Shown: positions 16,733 through 24,684, counted from the stretch's first letter. The stretch: 37,505 nucleotides of DNA from CAYNDB01 sp964395915 (GCA_964395915.1 CAYNDB010000008.1:1-37505); one strand, 5' to 3'. Numbers and translations: made by a program. The notes: generated by a model from the letters alone, not told the origin.

Positions 16733-16775
16733 TGTTATATAATCGTGGCAAAAATAATCCAGTAACTTATTCCTG

Positions 16776-17906
16776 ATGGCAAAAATCCTTTTGATAAGTG
16801 ATGTGGAAGATAACATTCGCTTTATCGGCTCCGCTCTCGAGAGGCTTGGGCACGAACTGCTGGAAGCCAGAAGCATTCCAATAGCTAGTGAAATCGCCTC
16901 GCAGGAAGACCTGGATTTGTTGATGTTGTGCGCCGGGATTACTGATACCCATGAGCTGGAAATAATATCACTCCTGAAAAGAGCCGAGGCAACCTGTTGT
17001 CTTCCGATAATACTGGTAATAAGTAAAGATGAGAAACCGGCGGAAACTCAGAAGCAGCTTGCGGCGGGGGCGGATGAATATATCGCTAGACCGTTTAACG
17101 ATACCGAATTATTGGCTCGGATCAATTCCATGCTTCGTATTAAAAAACTTTCCAGCCACATGAGCCTTACGCACAAGGTTTTCGAAGAAGAGATGGTTAC
17201 GGCCCAAAAAGTGCAATCATTCCTTTTACCTTCACATTTTCCATATCCGGAGAGTCTGCGATTTTACACGAGATACGTAGCCACATCGTCCATAGGTGGC
17301 GATTTCTATGATGTGCTGGATAAGGGTGATGGAAAAGTGGGAGTGGTAATAGCCGATGTATCCGGCCACGGCCCTTCCGCCGCGCTGATTGTCTCTACAA
17401 TTAAAACATTGATATATGAGAACGTTAAACGTTCGTCAGAGCCTGAGCGGATTGTAAAACTGCTGAACGAACAGCTTCTGAAAATCCTGCCGGAAGACAG
17501 GTTCGTGTCACTTTTTTTTGGGATGGTGGACCTTAATGATTATTCGATGAGTTATGTGCGTTGTGGTCATCCCTATCCATATATTATGCGAAAACATAAC
17601 CGTTCCTTGCAGAGGCTTGACGCGTCGGGAGAGTTTGTCGGTCTTCATGACGACCTGCAGGTGGAGCAGGAGAAAGTCACGCTGAATCCGGGCGACAGAC
17701 TGTTTACTTATTCCGACGGGCTTGTAGATGTTTGCAACTCTGATGGCCGCACTTTCGGATTTAAAAGACTTGTCAACATGTTGGAGCAAAGGTTCGACCA
17801 AGATGGAGACGAGCTTTTAAGCGGACTGCTGAAAGAGACAGCCAAATTTGATTGCGCCAAATGCGCCGAGGACGATGTGGCGATCCTCATGGCGGAGGTT
17901 CTTTGA
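16776..17906 (+). CDS. RsbU-type PP2C phosphatase with pseudo-receiver
   Basis: Residues 1-120 are receiver-like but degenerate: the position of the phosphoacceptor is C52 (LLMLCAGITD) and the conserved lysine is R105 (YIARPF). Residues 180-376 are a SpoIIE/PP2C phosphatase with all metal-binding motifs: SIGGDFYDV, IADVSGHG, YSDGLVD and EDDVAIL. Such enzymes usually dephosphorylate an anti-sigma-factor antagonist and so control a partner-switching pathway. No anti-sigma or antagonist gene is in this window. It is 43 nt downstream of mltG and 7 nt upstream of the peptidase gene. Confidence 0.9.
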   Translation: MAKILLISDVEDNIRFIGSALERLGHELLEARSIPIASEIASQEDLDLLMLCAGITDTHELEIISLLKRAEATCCLPIILVISKDEKPAETQKQLAAGADEYIARPFNDTELLARINSMLRIKKLSSHMSLTHKVFEEEMVTAQKVQSFLLPSHFPYPESLRFYTRYVATSSIGGDFYDVLDKGDGKVGVVIADVSGHGPSAALIVSTIKTLIYENVKRSSEPERIVKLLNEQLLKILPEDRFVSLFFGMVDLNDYSMSYVRCGHPYPYIMRKHNRSLQRLDASGEFVGLHDDLQVEQEKVTLNPGDRLFTYSDGLVDVCNSDGRTFGFKRLVNMLEQRFDQDGDELLSGLLKETAKFDCAKCAEDDVAILMAEVL

Positions 17907-17913
17907 AAAGATT

Positions 17914-18825
17914 ATGATCCGTTTCAACTCTGATATGCGACTCATTGACCTGCCAGGCGTGAGCGTTGGCCACTATTCGGATTCCATTGCGCAAACCGGT
18001 TGCACAGTCGTCATGTTCGATAAGTCTTCAACAGCGTCTGTTTGCGTGACGGGTGGAGCTCCGGGAACACAGGAAACGGATCTCCTCGATCCTTCATGTC
18101 TGGTAGCGGGCGTAGACGCAATATTGCTCACCGGAGGGTCGGCTTTCGGGTTGGAGGCGGCAGGCGGCGTCCGTCGCTATCTCGAAGAAAAGGGGCGCGG
18201 GTTCAACGCGGCCGGAAAGCTGGTGCCAATCGTTCCTGCGGCGGTGATTTTTGATCTGGCGACAGGGGATGGGGCGATACGTCCCGGCCTTAAGGAAGGC
18301 TATAAGGCGTGTTTGAATTCTGAGAGCCCTTCACGAGAGGAAGGCCCTGTGGGAGCCGGTACGGGAGCTTGTGTGGGCAAATATATGGGGCTGGATAAAT
18401 GCGCAAAAGGTGGTCTTGCGTCGAGAGTGTTGACGATGAAAAGCGGTGTCTCGGTTGGGGCGATTATGGTGGCGAACTGTTATGGCGCGGTGACGGATCC
18501 TCGAAGCGGGAAGATGATCGCTGGCCCTAAGGGCGATACCGGAGAGCCTGTTCATTATCTGGAAGCCGAGCCTCCAGAGCCACAGTTCGGCTCAACGGCT
18601 ATCGGTGTTGTCGTGACCGACGCCTACCTGTCAAAAGCGGACGCAAAGCGAGTGGCCATTATGGCGCAAGACGGTCTCGCCCGGACGGTGGCGCCATCCC
18701 ACACTCCATATGACGGGGATACGATTTTCGTTGTGTCGACAGGGGAGAAAAAGGAGAGCGTATCGAAAATAGGCGCGTTTTCCGCCTATCTCGTTGAACA
18801 ATGCATGGTGGCGGCTGTTTCGTAA
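17914..18825 (+). CDS. P1-family (DmpA/NylC-like) self-processing peptidase
   Basis: An Ntn-type hydrolase of the P1/S58 family, which cuts itself into two chains; members include aminopeptidase DmpA and nylon-oligomer hydrolase NylC. Typical blocks are DLPGVSVGHYSD, TGGSAFGLEAAGGV, PIVPAAVIFDL and GAGTGACVGK. The likely cleavage site and nucleophile is S227-T228 in FGSTAIGVVVTDA, comparable to the N-T site of NylC. The ATG at 17914 is chosen because it follows the preceding stop by 7 nt; ATG 17935 is an alternative. An in-frame ATG upstream (17848) would overlap the phosphatase gene and is unlikely. The physiological substrate is unknown. Confidence 0.88.
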   Translation: MIRFNSDMRLIDLPGVSVGHYSDSIAQTGCTVVMFDKSSTASVCVTGGAPGTQETDLLDPSCLVAGVDAILLTGGSAFGLEAAGGVRRYLEEKGRGFNAAGKLVPIVPAAVIFDLATGDGAIRPGLKEGYKACLNSESPSREEGPVGAGTGACVGKYMGLDKCAKGGLASRVLTMKSGVSVGAIMVANCYGAVTDPRSGKMIAGPKGDTGEPVHYLEAEPPEPQFGSTAIGVVVTDAYLSKADAKRVAIMAQDGLARTVAPSHTPYDGDTIFVVSTGEKKESVSKIGAFSAYLVEQCMVAAVS

Positions 18826-18850
18826 GTAATGAAGATTAAAGAAGCTGTTC

Positions 18851-18905
18851 GTAACAAATGGTAGCCATCGCCAGTTCAAACATCCTGTGAAACCCGGGAG
18901 GGTAA
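18851..18905. repeat. 55-bp repeat, left copy at gap edge
   Basis: This 55-bp sequence is identical to 19006-19060. It ends exactly at the first N. See the finding on the gap. Confidence 0.97.
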
Positions 18906-19005
18906 NNNNNNNNNNNNNNNNNNNNNNNNNNNNNNNNNNNNNNNNNNNNNNNNNNNNNNNNNNNNNNNNNNNNNNNNNNNNNNNNNNNNNNNNNNNNNNN
19001 NNNNN
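18906..19005. other. Assembly gap of 100 Ns
   Basis: Exactly 100 Ns, a conventional scaffolding placeholder, so the real distance is unknown. Because both flanks carry the same 55 bp, the true gap may be negative, meaning overlapping contigs. Confidence 0.99.
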
Positions 19006-19060
19006 GTAACAAATGGTAGCCATCGCCAGTTCAAACATCCTGTGAAACCCGGGAGGGTAA
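19006..19060. repeat. 55-bp repeat, right copy at gap edge
   Basis: Identical to 18851-18905 and starting immediately after the last N. It encodes the hicA core in frame. Confidence 0.97.
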
Positions 19061-19115
19061 CCATCGCTGGCAAACTATCGAAAGATGCGCCGCCAAAAAC
19101 AAAGGTAATTTCACT

Positions 19116-19322
19116 ATGCGTTATCTAGTAATAATTGAAAAAAGCGATACAGGTTATGGGGCTTATGTCCCGGACTTGCAGGGGTGTGTAGCCGTGGGAG
19201 ACTCTCCGAAAGAAGTGAAGGAACTGATAGCCGAAGCGATCAAAATGCACCTCGAAGGGCTTAAGGAAGATGGATTCCCTGTGCCAGAGCCTCTAACCTC
19301 CGGAGAATATGTTGTAGCTTAA
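19116..19322 (+). CDS. hicB: HicB-like antitoxin
   Basis: A 68-residue HicB-family protein with the diagnostic block IIEKSDTGYGAYVPDLQGCVAVGDSPKEV and a following helix EAIKMHLEGLKEDG. It binds and silences the HicA RNase. It lacks the C-terminal DNA-binding domain of longer HicB proteins, so self-repression is not obvious. AAAGG lies about 11 nt before the ATG at 19116. The hicA remnant reads into its first codons, the normal hicA-hicB arrangement. The antitoxin reads as intact while the toxin does not. Confidence 0.88.
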   Translation: MRYLVIIEKSDTGYGAYVPDLQGCVAVGDSPKEVKELIAEAIKMHLEGLKEDGFPVPEPLTSGEYVVA

Positions 19323-19332
19323 AGCCGTATTT

Positions 19333-20316
19333 TCACCACTTTATCAATGCGGCGCCCCATGTCAGGCCACCTCCGAACGTGACAAACAGAGCAAGATCAC
19401 CTTTTTTCAACCGTCCCTCAGCCTCAGCTTCATACAGGGCAAGTGGCACAGACGCGGCGGAAGTGTTTCCATACTTTTGTACATTAATGAAAAGCTTCTC
19501 TTCGTCTATTCCAAGACTTTTGCCGACCGCGTTTATTATGCGGATGTTGGCCTGATGCGGGATGACGAGCGTTAGATCATCCGTTTTGTAACCATTTTTT
19601 TCGAGAAGAGCGGTCGATACATCGCTCATATGTTTTACGGCCACTTTAAACGTTTCCTTGCCTTTCATTTCCAAAAGGAAATGATCGCTTATGGCAGGTT
19701 GTCCGCCGGGAGCCTCGCATAAACTCATTCCCCCGGCCTTAAGCAATTCCGCATATTCTCCGTCCGCGTGGATAGACGAGGAGATTATTCCAGACTCTCC
19801 GTCGGAAGGAGCCAGAGCCACAGCCGCTGCGCCGTCACCGAAAAGAACGCAGGTCGACCGGTCCGTCCAGTCAATGATTCTGCTGAATATCTCGCTTGCC
19901 ACCAGCAAAACGTTTTTCGCCGCGCCGGACCGTATGAAGCAGTTGGCCACCTCGAGCCCGTATGTGAATCCTGAGCAAGCGGCTGAAATATCGAACGCGG
20001 GAGAGCCTGTGGCTCCAATTTCTTTTTGTATATAACACGCTGTTGAAGGAAACGCCTTATCCGGCGTGGATGTGGCGCATAATATAAGATCAACATCAGA
20101 CGGGTTGATACCAGCTTTTTCAAGAGCCTCTTTTGCGGCCGGCGCTCCGAGTTTTGAAGCGGAGACACCGTTTCCGGCAATACGTCTCTCTTTTATCCCC
20201 GTGCGTGTAACAATCCACTCATCAGAAGTGTCGACGATCTTTTCAATGTCGGAATTAGTGAGAATCCTGGACGGCAAGCTACGCCCCACCCCAACAATCC
20301 TGGCTCCAAGGCTCAC
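19333..20316 (-). CDS. fabH: 3-oxoacyl-ACP synthase III (FabH)
   Basis: The thiolase-fold enzyme that starts type II fatty-acid synthesis by condensing acetyl-CoA with malonyl-ACP. The catalytic triad is C114 (DISAACSGF), H254 (IPHQANIRI) and N284 (YGNTSAASVP). The length of 327 aa is normal. The GTG start at 20316 shares one base with the plsX stop (TAGTG), so translation is coupled to plsX. It is the last gene of the yceD-rpmF-plsX-fabH operon. Confidence 0.96.
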   Translation of the reverse strand: MSLGARIVGVGRSLPSRILTNSDIEKIVDTSDEWIVTRTGIKERRIAGNGVSASKLGAPAAKEALEKAGINPSDVDLILCATSTPDKAFPSTACYIQKEIGATGSPAFDISAACSGFTYGLEVANCFIRSGAAKNVLLVASEIFSRIIDWTDRSTCVLFGDGAAAVALAPSDGESGIISSSIHADGEYAELLKAGGMSLCEAPGGQPAISDHFLLEMKGKETFKVAVKHMSDVSTALLEKNGYKTDDLTLVIPHQANIRIINAVGKSLGIDEEKLFINVQKYGNTSAASVPLALYEAEAEGRLKKGDLALFVTFGGGLTWGAALIKW

Positions 20317-21512
20317 TATTTCGAGTGGTCCTGCTCGTCCGAGCCGGCTAAACCGATTTTACGTTTCATCTGACTCCACAGCCCTTCATCATCAGAACCC
20401 TTGGTATCATGAATGTCCATATTTTTCGCCAGGTCTTCACGTATATGGCCGTTTACATTTTCCTCCACAAATTTTTTCGCCACTGAGAGGGCGCTTTTTA
20501 TTGATTTTGCGTTGGAAGAGCCGTGAGATATGAATACCGCCCCATCAATGCCAAGGAGCAACGCTCCGCCGACTTCCGAATGGTCCATTCTTTTTTTGAA
20601 TTTTTCCAGAGAAGGTCGAAGGAAAAGATATCCGAGTTTGCCCCTTAGATTTTGGGTGAACATTTCTTTTAGCGAGGAGTTGATCATTTCAACGATCGAT
20701 TCAGATATTTTAAGCGCGATATTTCCTGTAAACCCCTCACAGACAGCCACATCAGCCACACCTCTGTAAAGAAGCTTCGCTTCCGTGTTGCCCACAAAAT
20801 TTAAGGAGCTTTTATTCAGCATTTCAAAAGCTTCTCTTGTCACGACGTTACCCTTGATATCCTCTTCCCCTATAGATAGGAGGCCTACTTTAGGGTAGCT
20901 TTCCCCAAGCATATATCTGGCGTACGCGGCCCCCATAACTCCAAACTGATACAGCTGGGCGGCTTTGCAGGATACGTTGGCTCCAGCGTCCAGCATGAGC
21001 ATGTATCCTTTGGATGTGGGAAGCGGAACAGCGATAGCGGCCCTGTCTATGCCCTCAATAGTCCTGAGCACCACAGTCGCCACAGCCATCACGGCTCCTG
21101 TATTTCCAGCGGAAATAAACACATCCGCTTTCTTTTCCTTTACCAGCTTGATACCTATGTGTATGGATGAGTTCTTCTTTTTACGAAGAGCGACTGACGG
21201 CGCCTCATCCATTCCTATAGCTTCTTCCGCATGGAGAACTGATATTGCCGGGTGAGAGTCGAAATCCTGTTTTTTGAGCTCGGTTTTGATGGTTTCCTCA
21301 TCGCCGATGAGTATCACCTCAAGGTCGTTTATAGTTTTAATCCCCAAAATGGCGCCGTCTACAATGGCTCCCGGGGCGTTGTCCCCCCCCATAGCGTCCA
21401 AAGCGACGCGCACAGGTCTATTTTCAGGCTCTTCCGCAATAGAGTCGCTGGGCTGTGGGGAAAGAGCTTCCTCCTCTATTGGTTTTGTCAAGCTTTCTTC
21501 TTTTTCGCTCAA
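20316..21512 (-). CDS. plsX: Phosphate acyltransferase PlsX with extended ends
   Basis: PlsX converts acyl-ACP to acyl-phosphate for phospholipid synthesis at the membrane. Key blocks are RVALDAMGGDNAPG, ISAGNTGA, LDAGANVSC, CEGFTGNIALK and GGALLLGIDG. A TTG start at 21512 is chosen because GAAGAGG lies 8 nt upstream, just after the rpmF stop. This leaves about 30 acidic, probably disordered residues before the fold. A GTG immediately before RVALDAMGG would give the standard N-terminus, and the longest frame reaches 21563. The C-terminus is also about 40 residues longer than usual (DIHDTKGSDDEG ending in DEQDHSK). The family call is certain; the start is not. Confidence 0.93.
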   Translation of the reverse strand: MSEKEESLTKPIEEEALSPQPSDSIAEEPENRPVRVALDAMGGDNAPGAIVDGAILGIKTINDLEVILIGDEETIKTELKKQDFDSHPAISVLHAEEAIGMDEAPSVALRKKKNSSIHIGIKLVKEKKADVFISAGNTGAVMAVATVVLRTIEGIDRAAIAVPLPTSKGYMLMLDAGANVSCKAAQLYQFGVMGAAYARYMLGESYPKVGLLSIGEEDIKGNVVTREAFEMLNKSSLNFVGNTEAKLLYRGVADVAVCEGFTGNIALKISESIVEMINSSLKEMFTQNLRGKLGYLFLRPSLEKFKKRMDHSEVGGALLLGIDGAVFISHGSSNAKSIKSALSVAKKFVEENVNGHIREDLAKNMDIHDTKGSDDEGLWSQMKRKIGLAGSDEQDHSK

Positions 21513-21516
21513 ACGG

Positions 21517-21699
21517 CTAGGCCTCTTCTGTTTCCATGACCGCGGAATCATTGTACCAACCACACCCGGAACAGACTCGATGAGGAGCTTTTGCTTCCCC
21601 GCAATTAGGGCAGACCGACACAGAAGGGGCGCTCAGCGCATCATGAGATCGCCGCATATCTCTCTTACTACGGGAAGTTTTCTTTTTTGGAACAGGCAT
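21517..21699 (-). CDS. rpmF: 50S ribosomal protein L32
   Basis: A 60-residue ribosomal protein with the L32 start MPVPKKKTSRSKRDMRRSHDAL (first 20 residues decisive) and a zinc ribbon C30-C33 / C43-C46. AGGAGG lies 7-8 nt before the ATG. Its position between yceD and plsX is the classic arrangement linking ribosome and lipid synthesis genes. Confidence 0.97.
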   Translation of the reverse strand: MPVPKKKTSRSKRDMRRSHDALSAPSVSVCPNCGEAKAPHRVCSGCGWYNDSAVMETEEA

Positions 21700-21740
21700 T
21701 TTAAATCCTCCTGAATTTATTCAGCGTAAAATAAAGTAAC

Positions 21741-21773
21741 ACCGCAAAACCTGTCAAACAGGATTGACGCGGT
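21741..21773 (-). promoter_or_regulatory. Hairpin in the yceD-rpmF spacer
   Basis: On the minus strand ACCGC, then CCTGT-TTG-ACAGG, then GCGGT form a two-part stem with an internal loop. A T-rich run (TTACTTTATTTT) follows. It could be a partial terminator or attenuator that sets the yceD:rpmF ratio. Confidence 0.5.
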
Positions 21774-21789
21774 AAATAATATACTAGTT

Positions 21790-22335
21790 TCAATCGAACT
21801 TAATCTTTTTTAAAGCCGCCAGCCGAGGGTCTGTCTCGCCCCGCTCACATTTACAATCGATCTTGTTAAGATTGCCCCCACATACAGGACACAGCCCTTT
21901 GCAAGACTCCTTACACAATGGCCGCATCGGAGCGGAAAGAGCCAATTGGTCTCGCACAGGCTCATATAAGTCGATCTCTTCGCCCAAATAATATTGAGCG
22001 CCTATATCCTCGTCGGTAATATTCATGTCCTGACGCGCCGGAACCCCGGCTCCCTCTGGTATGAATACCGCCGTCACATCAGCTTCAATTACGTGTTCAT
22101 ATTTTACAAGGCAACGTGAACAGGTTAAGCTCAGGTTGCCTTTGCATTCTCCGCCAAAATATACGGAGCCTCCCACACGATACAATCTCCCTTTTACAAT
22201 CACCGGCTTTGAAAGCGGCAACGGATGTATATCCATGGAGAACATATCCGGAGGCGCCGCCCATTCGCCAAAGATTTCCTCTTCGGGAACGAGCGAAACT
22301 TTCATCTTAAGCGAGCCGCTATGTTTTTTATACAT
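21790..22335 (-). CDS. yceD: YceD/DUF177 family metal-binding protein
   Basis: A 181-residue DUF177 protein, the family needed for normal 23S rRNA accumulation in bacteria and plants. Two cysteine groups are visible: C72-C75 (TCSRC) and C141/C145/C149/C152 (LCKESCKGLCPVC), fitting a zinc site. The ATG at 22335 has GAGG 9 nt upstream; M11 is a weaker alternative. It leads the yceD-rpmF-plsX-fabH operon. Confidence 0.9.
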   Translation of the reverse strand: MYKKHSGSLKMKVSLVPEEEIFGEWAAPPDMFSMDIHPLPLSKPVIVKGRLYRVGGSVYFGGECKGNLSLTCSRCLVKYEHVIEADVTAVFIPEGAGVPARQDMNITDEDIGAQYYLGEEIDLYEPVRDQLALSAPMRPLCKESCKGLCPVCGGNLNKIDCKCERGETDPRLAALKKIKFD

Positions 22336-22396
22336 AAGCCGCTACCTCTTCATAGGCAAACCAGGCCCAACCTTTCAAGTCGCTAAACATAGGCAT
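22328..22396 (-). CDS. Possible 22-aa leader peptide overlapping yceD
   Basis: A frame from ATG 22396 encodes MPMFSDLKGWAWFAYEEV and four more residues, with two tryptophans and several aromatics. Its TAA overlaps the yceD start, so ribosomes finishing it would land on the yceD ribosome-binding site. There is no clear Shine-Dalgarno of its own. It could be a coincidence. Confidence 0.25.
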   Translation of the reverse strand: MPMFSDLKGWAWFAYEEVAAYV

Positions 22397-22428
22397 TTTA
22401 TTGAAGGATCGCAATAAAACAATATATC

Positions 22429-22457
22429 CGTATATCAGCTTTAACGGCCGATGTCAA
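22429..22457 (-). promoter_or_regulatory. Promoter of the yceD-rpmF-plsX-fabH operon
   Basis: On the minus strand, consensus TTGACA (22457-22452), a 17-bp spacer and TATACG (22434-22429). The leader to yceD would be about 88 nt and contains the 22-aa frame. Confidence 0.65.
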
Positions 22458-22558
22458 TTTCACTTTCTATTTGTCGCCAGCTTCGCAGCGTAAGCTCCTC
22501 AAAATGAGGGATTAAAGCAAAAAAGACTTTGGCGCCAACATTCAGGAGAAAGCATAGA

Positions 22559-24289
22559 CTATTGTAATGTAAATGTATACGTGTCTGTCGACCCTTGCGT
22601 AATAACGGTGGTGTGCGAACAGGAGCTTAACGGGAAAGAGGAGCAGGATGTTGATATTGTTCCCCCTGAAATCGAGCTGTACTGATAATTTGAGGATGTG
22701 TCAAAATCTATCGTGTAACTTGCCGACCCGGCGTTGGAACAATCTGTCACGTATTGGACAGTAACGGTGTATGTGGAGCTGCCTCCTGTGGCGGGCGTAG
22801 AGCCTGACACCCAGTAGATCAACTCTGTTCCGGGGGTGGTGGTACATTCGACATCCACGCAAAGCTCCGAGCTGTTACCAGGGCGTATATTCCCATACCA
22901 TGTTTTTACGTTGGAAGGGTCGGTTACAGAGAGGTCGATATCCACATCAGCCGACCAGGCCGCGGATATTTTAACTTCCCCCGAACCAAAATTATTGGAG
23001 CAGGTGGTTGCGTTTGCGGGAGTCTGGCACGAATTTATGCAAACACTTTGAGAGTCGTATTCCTTGTCGTTATCGGTCAATAAACATGCAAGACTTTCAT
23101 CTCCGACTTTAAAGGTATGGGCAAGGCTCAACCCTTCGCCTATTACTGACCCGGAGGAGTTTTCCCAAATAGCTTTAAGCGGGTCGTTTGTAGAGTCGGT
23201 TCCATCGCAGCTAAGGTTCACCGTGTCTCCCGGTTTGGCCGTAGTGACATCAGCGTTGATAGTTGATATAACCGGCGCGTCGTTTGGCACAAATTTGGTT
23301 ATCGATTTGGTTGCGACTCCTCCGGATTCGTCTGACACTTCAAGAACGCCGATGTATGCGCCACCATGTTTAATCGTGCCAAAAACAACGTCTTGCCCTT
23401 CACGTATCAGTTTTTCACCTGTTTTTTTATGCAGGAAAAACCACTTGAAAGTAAGAGATTCATAAGCGTCATCAGGGTCGCTTGCCAAAGCCGCTCCTGA
23501 CAAAATATCCCATTTTCGAGGGAAAAATGGCGTTACCGTGACCTGTTCGATCACTGGCGGCAGGTTTGTTATATCGATGAAAACCGTTTTTGTCGCAACG
23601 CCTCCATTGCCGTCGCGCACGGCAAGTGTAATATTGTGTCGTCCTCCCATATCGTCGTCGTATCTGAAAACAGGCTTTGTCCCTGTTTTTCGCGCTCCGT
23701 CAGGAGCGACCGCAAGCCACGAAAAGATCAATTCGTCACCTGAGTCCATCTCGTTTATTTTCGGTGTGAAAGTGACGGTTTCATTTTTATCCGGGGAGCT
23801 GTTTGATATGTCTATGCTTTCTATTACCGGTGGAGCGTTTATCTCCAGAGGAAACACGATGGCGGTGGTTACGCCAGGCACGATATCTTTTATCAACACG
23901 CCTGTAAATGTGACGCCTATATCCGTTTCCACCACGAGCGCCATTTTCCATACGCCCGACGTAAGCGTGACTTTTACCGACAGTGAATCGAGCGGCACAT
24001 TAAGGACAAGGGTTTCTTCCCCTTCCGAGGATAATGCCAACGTGATTTTTTTCACATAGACAGGGTGCGATCTGTAATTGCTGTCAGATGGAAATCCGAT
24101 CTGTTTTGTCGCAGGGTCGTAGCTGAATCCATCCGGCCAGGTCAGCCTTAATGAAGAACCCCCGTTTGTTTTTCCCGATTCGGTTTTTTCCTGATCGAGA
24201 ATTCCCCCGCAACCGGTAAAACCTGTTGCGATGATTAGTATAGAGAGGATTGTAACTCCAACGATGCGACTAAAAGGTATTGTTCCCAA
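22559..24289 (-). CDS. PKD-repeat surface lipoprotein
   Basis: A secreted protein of 576 residues. A hydrophobic signal segment (residues 9-23) ends in FTGC, a lipobox with the lipidated cysteine at C27. Then come three or more PKD/Ig-like modules (for example PPVIESIDISNSSPDKNETVTF, then FRYDDDMGGRHNITLAVRDGNG, then APVISTINADVTTAKPGD). The C-terminal 140 residues resemble the DUF2135-like fold (DVDIDLSVTDPSN, WYGN), with several cysteines that may form disulfides. It begins with TTG at 24289, 20 nt after the PilZ stop. A role at the cell surface, such as adhesion or exopolysaccharide binding, is likely, but the ligand is unknown. It appears to be the last gene of the chemosensory operon. 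Confidence 0.75.
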   Translation of the reverse strand: MGTIPFSRIVGVTILSILIIATGFTGCGGILDQEKTESGKTNGGSSLRLTWPDGFSYDPATKQIGFPSDSNYRSHPVYVKKITLALSSEGEETLVLNVPLDSLSVKVTLTSGVWKMALVVETDIGVTFTGVLIKDIVPGVTTAIVFPLEINAPPVIESIDISNSSPDKNETVTFTPKINEMDSGDELIFSWLAVAPDGARKTGTKPVFRYDDDMGGRHNITLAVRDGNGGVATKTVFIDITNLPPVIEQVTVTPFFPRKWDILSGAALASDPDDAYESLTFKWFFLHKKTGEKLIREGQDVVFGTIKHGGAYIGVLEVSDESGGVATKSITKFVPNDAPVISTINADVTTAKPGDTVNLSCDGTDSTNDPLKAIWENSSGSVIGEGLSLAHTFKVGDESLACLLTDNDKEYDSQSVCINSCQTPANATTCSNNFGSGEVKISAAWSADVDIDLSVTDPSNVKTWYGNIRPGNSSELCVDVECTTTPGTELIYWVSGSTPATGGSSTYTVTVQYVTDCSNAGSASYTIDFDTSSNYQYSSISGGTISTSCSSFPLSSCSHTTVITQGSTDTYTFTLQ

Positions 24290-24309
24290 ATCTTTGCCCG
24301 TGTAAAGTT

Positions 24310-24672
24310 TTAATCATCACCTTTGTTGTAACGCACAACGTTAAACAACAGTTCATCCGCCCCCGGCTCAAACTCCAAAAATTTAATGCCCATACCAGGG
24401 CCTCTTTCAGATTCCGGGCCAATATCATCCTTGGAAACTAATCGTACCACTTCATAGCGCCCGTTGATTTTTTCCTGCTTGGCGCCAAAGCTAAGTATTA
24501 AGGAAAATTTATCGCTTGCTCCCAGAGGGAGCGGGTTTGGCGTGTGCACAAAGGCTCCGTTCATGCTCACGTCATATGTATGCATATAAATATGAGACTT
24601 GCCACCATGTTCCATAATCATCTTTGTTTCAAATGACACTCTCTCTCGTAATCTTTTGCTGTTTTCTTCCAT
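24310..24672 (-). CDS. PilZ-domain protein (c-di-GMP receptor)
   Basis: A single PilZ domain of 120 residues. The two binding motifs are present: RLRER (RxxxR) near residue 8 and DVSMNGAFV (D/NxSxxG) near residue 34. GMGIKFLEF is the usual late strand. It should bind c-di-GMP and change its contact with a partner. AAGGA lies 8 nt before the ATG. It is 12 nt downstream of cheB, so it is expressed with the chemosensory genes. Confidence 0.88.
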   Translation of the reverse strand: MEENSKRLRERVSFETKMIMEHGGKSHIYMHTYDVSMNGAFVHTPNPLPLGASDKFSLILSFGAKQEKINGRYEVVRLVSKDDIGPESERGPGMGIKFLEFEPGADELLFNVVRYNKGDD

Positions 24673-24684
24673 TTAAAGAGTCCT

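Larger units (their letters stand above)
18829..19128 (+). pseudogene. hicA: hicA toxin remnant, disrupted and spanning an assembly gap
   Basis: Two parts of a HicA mRNA-interferase-like gene can be read. An ATG at 18829 gives MKIKEAV, the typical HicA start. In a frame shifted by one base, after only 22 nt, comes VTNGSHRQFKHPVKPGRVTI, the HicA core with its catalytic-histidine motif. The expected ~10 residues in between are missing. The right-hand copy (19006-19128) continues to SKDAPPKT and then ends in KVISLCVI, without the usual final ILKQAGL segment, and its stop overlaps hicB. The toxin therefore looks inactive, unless the break is an assembly error at the gap. Confidence 0.6.

Noticed and set aside
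17848..17913. Longer start for the P1 peptidase
   Set aside because: The extra 22 residues overlap the phosphatase gene in another frame and are unlike family N-termini.
18631..19073. Minus-strand frames running through the N gap
   Set aside because: They exist only because Ns are read as open codons; the plus-strand hicA and hicB reading explains the sequence.
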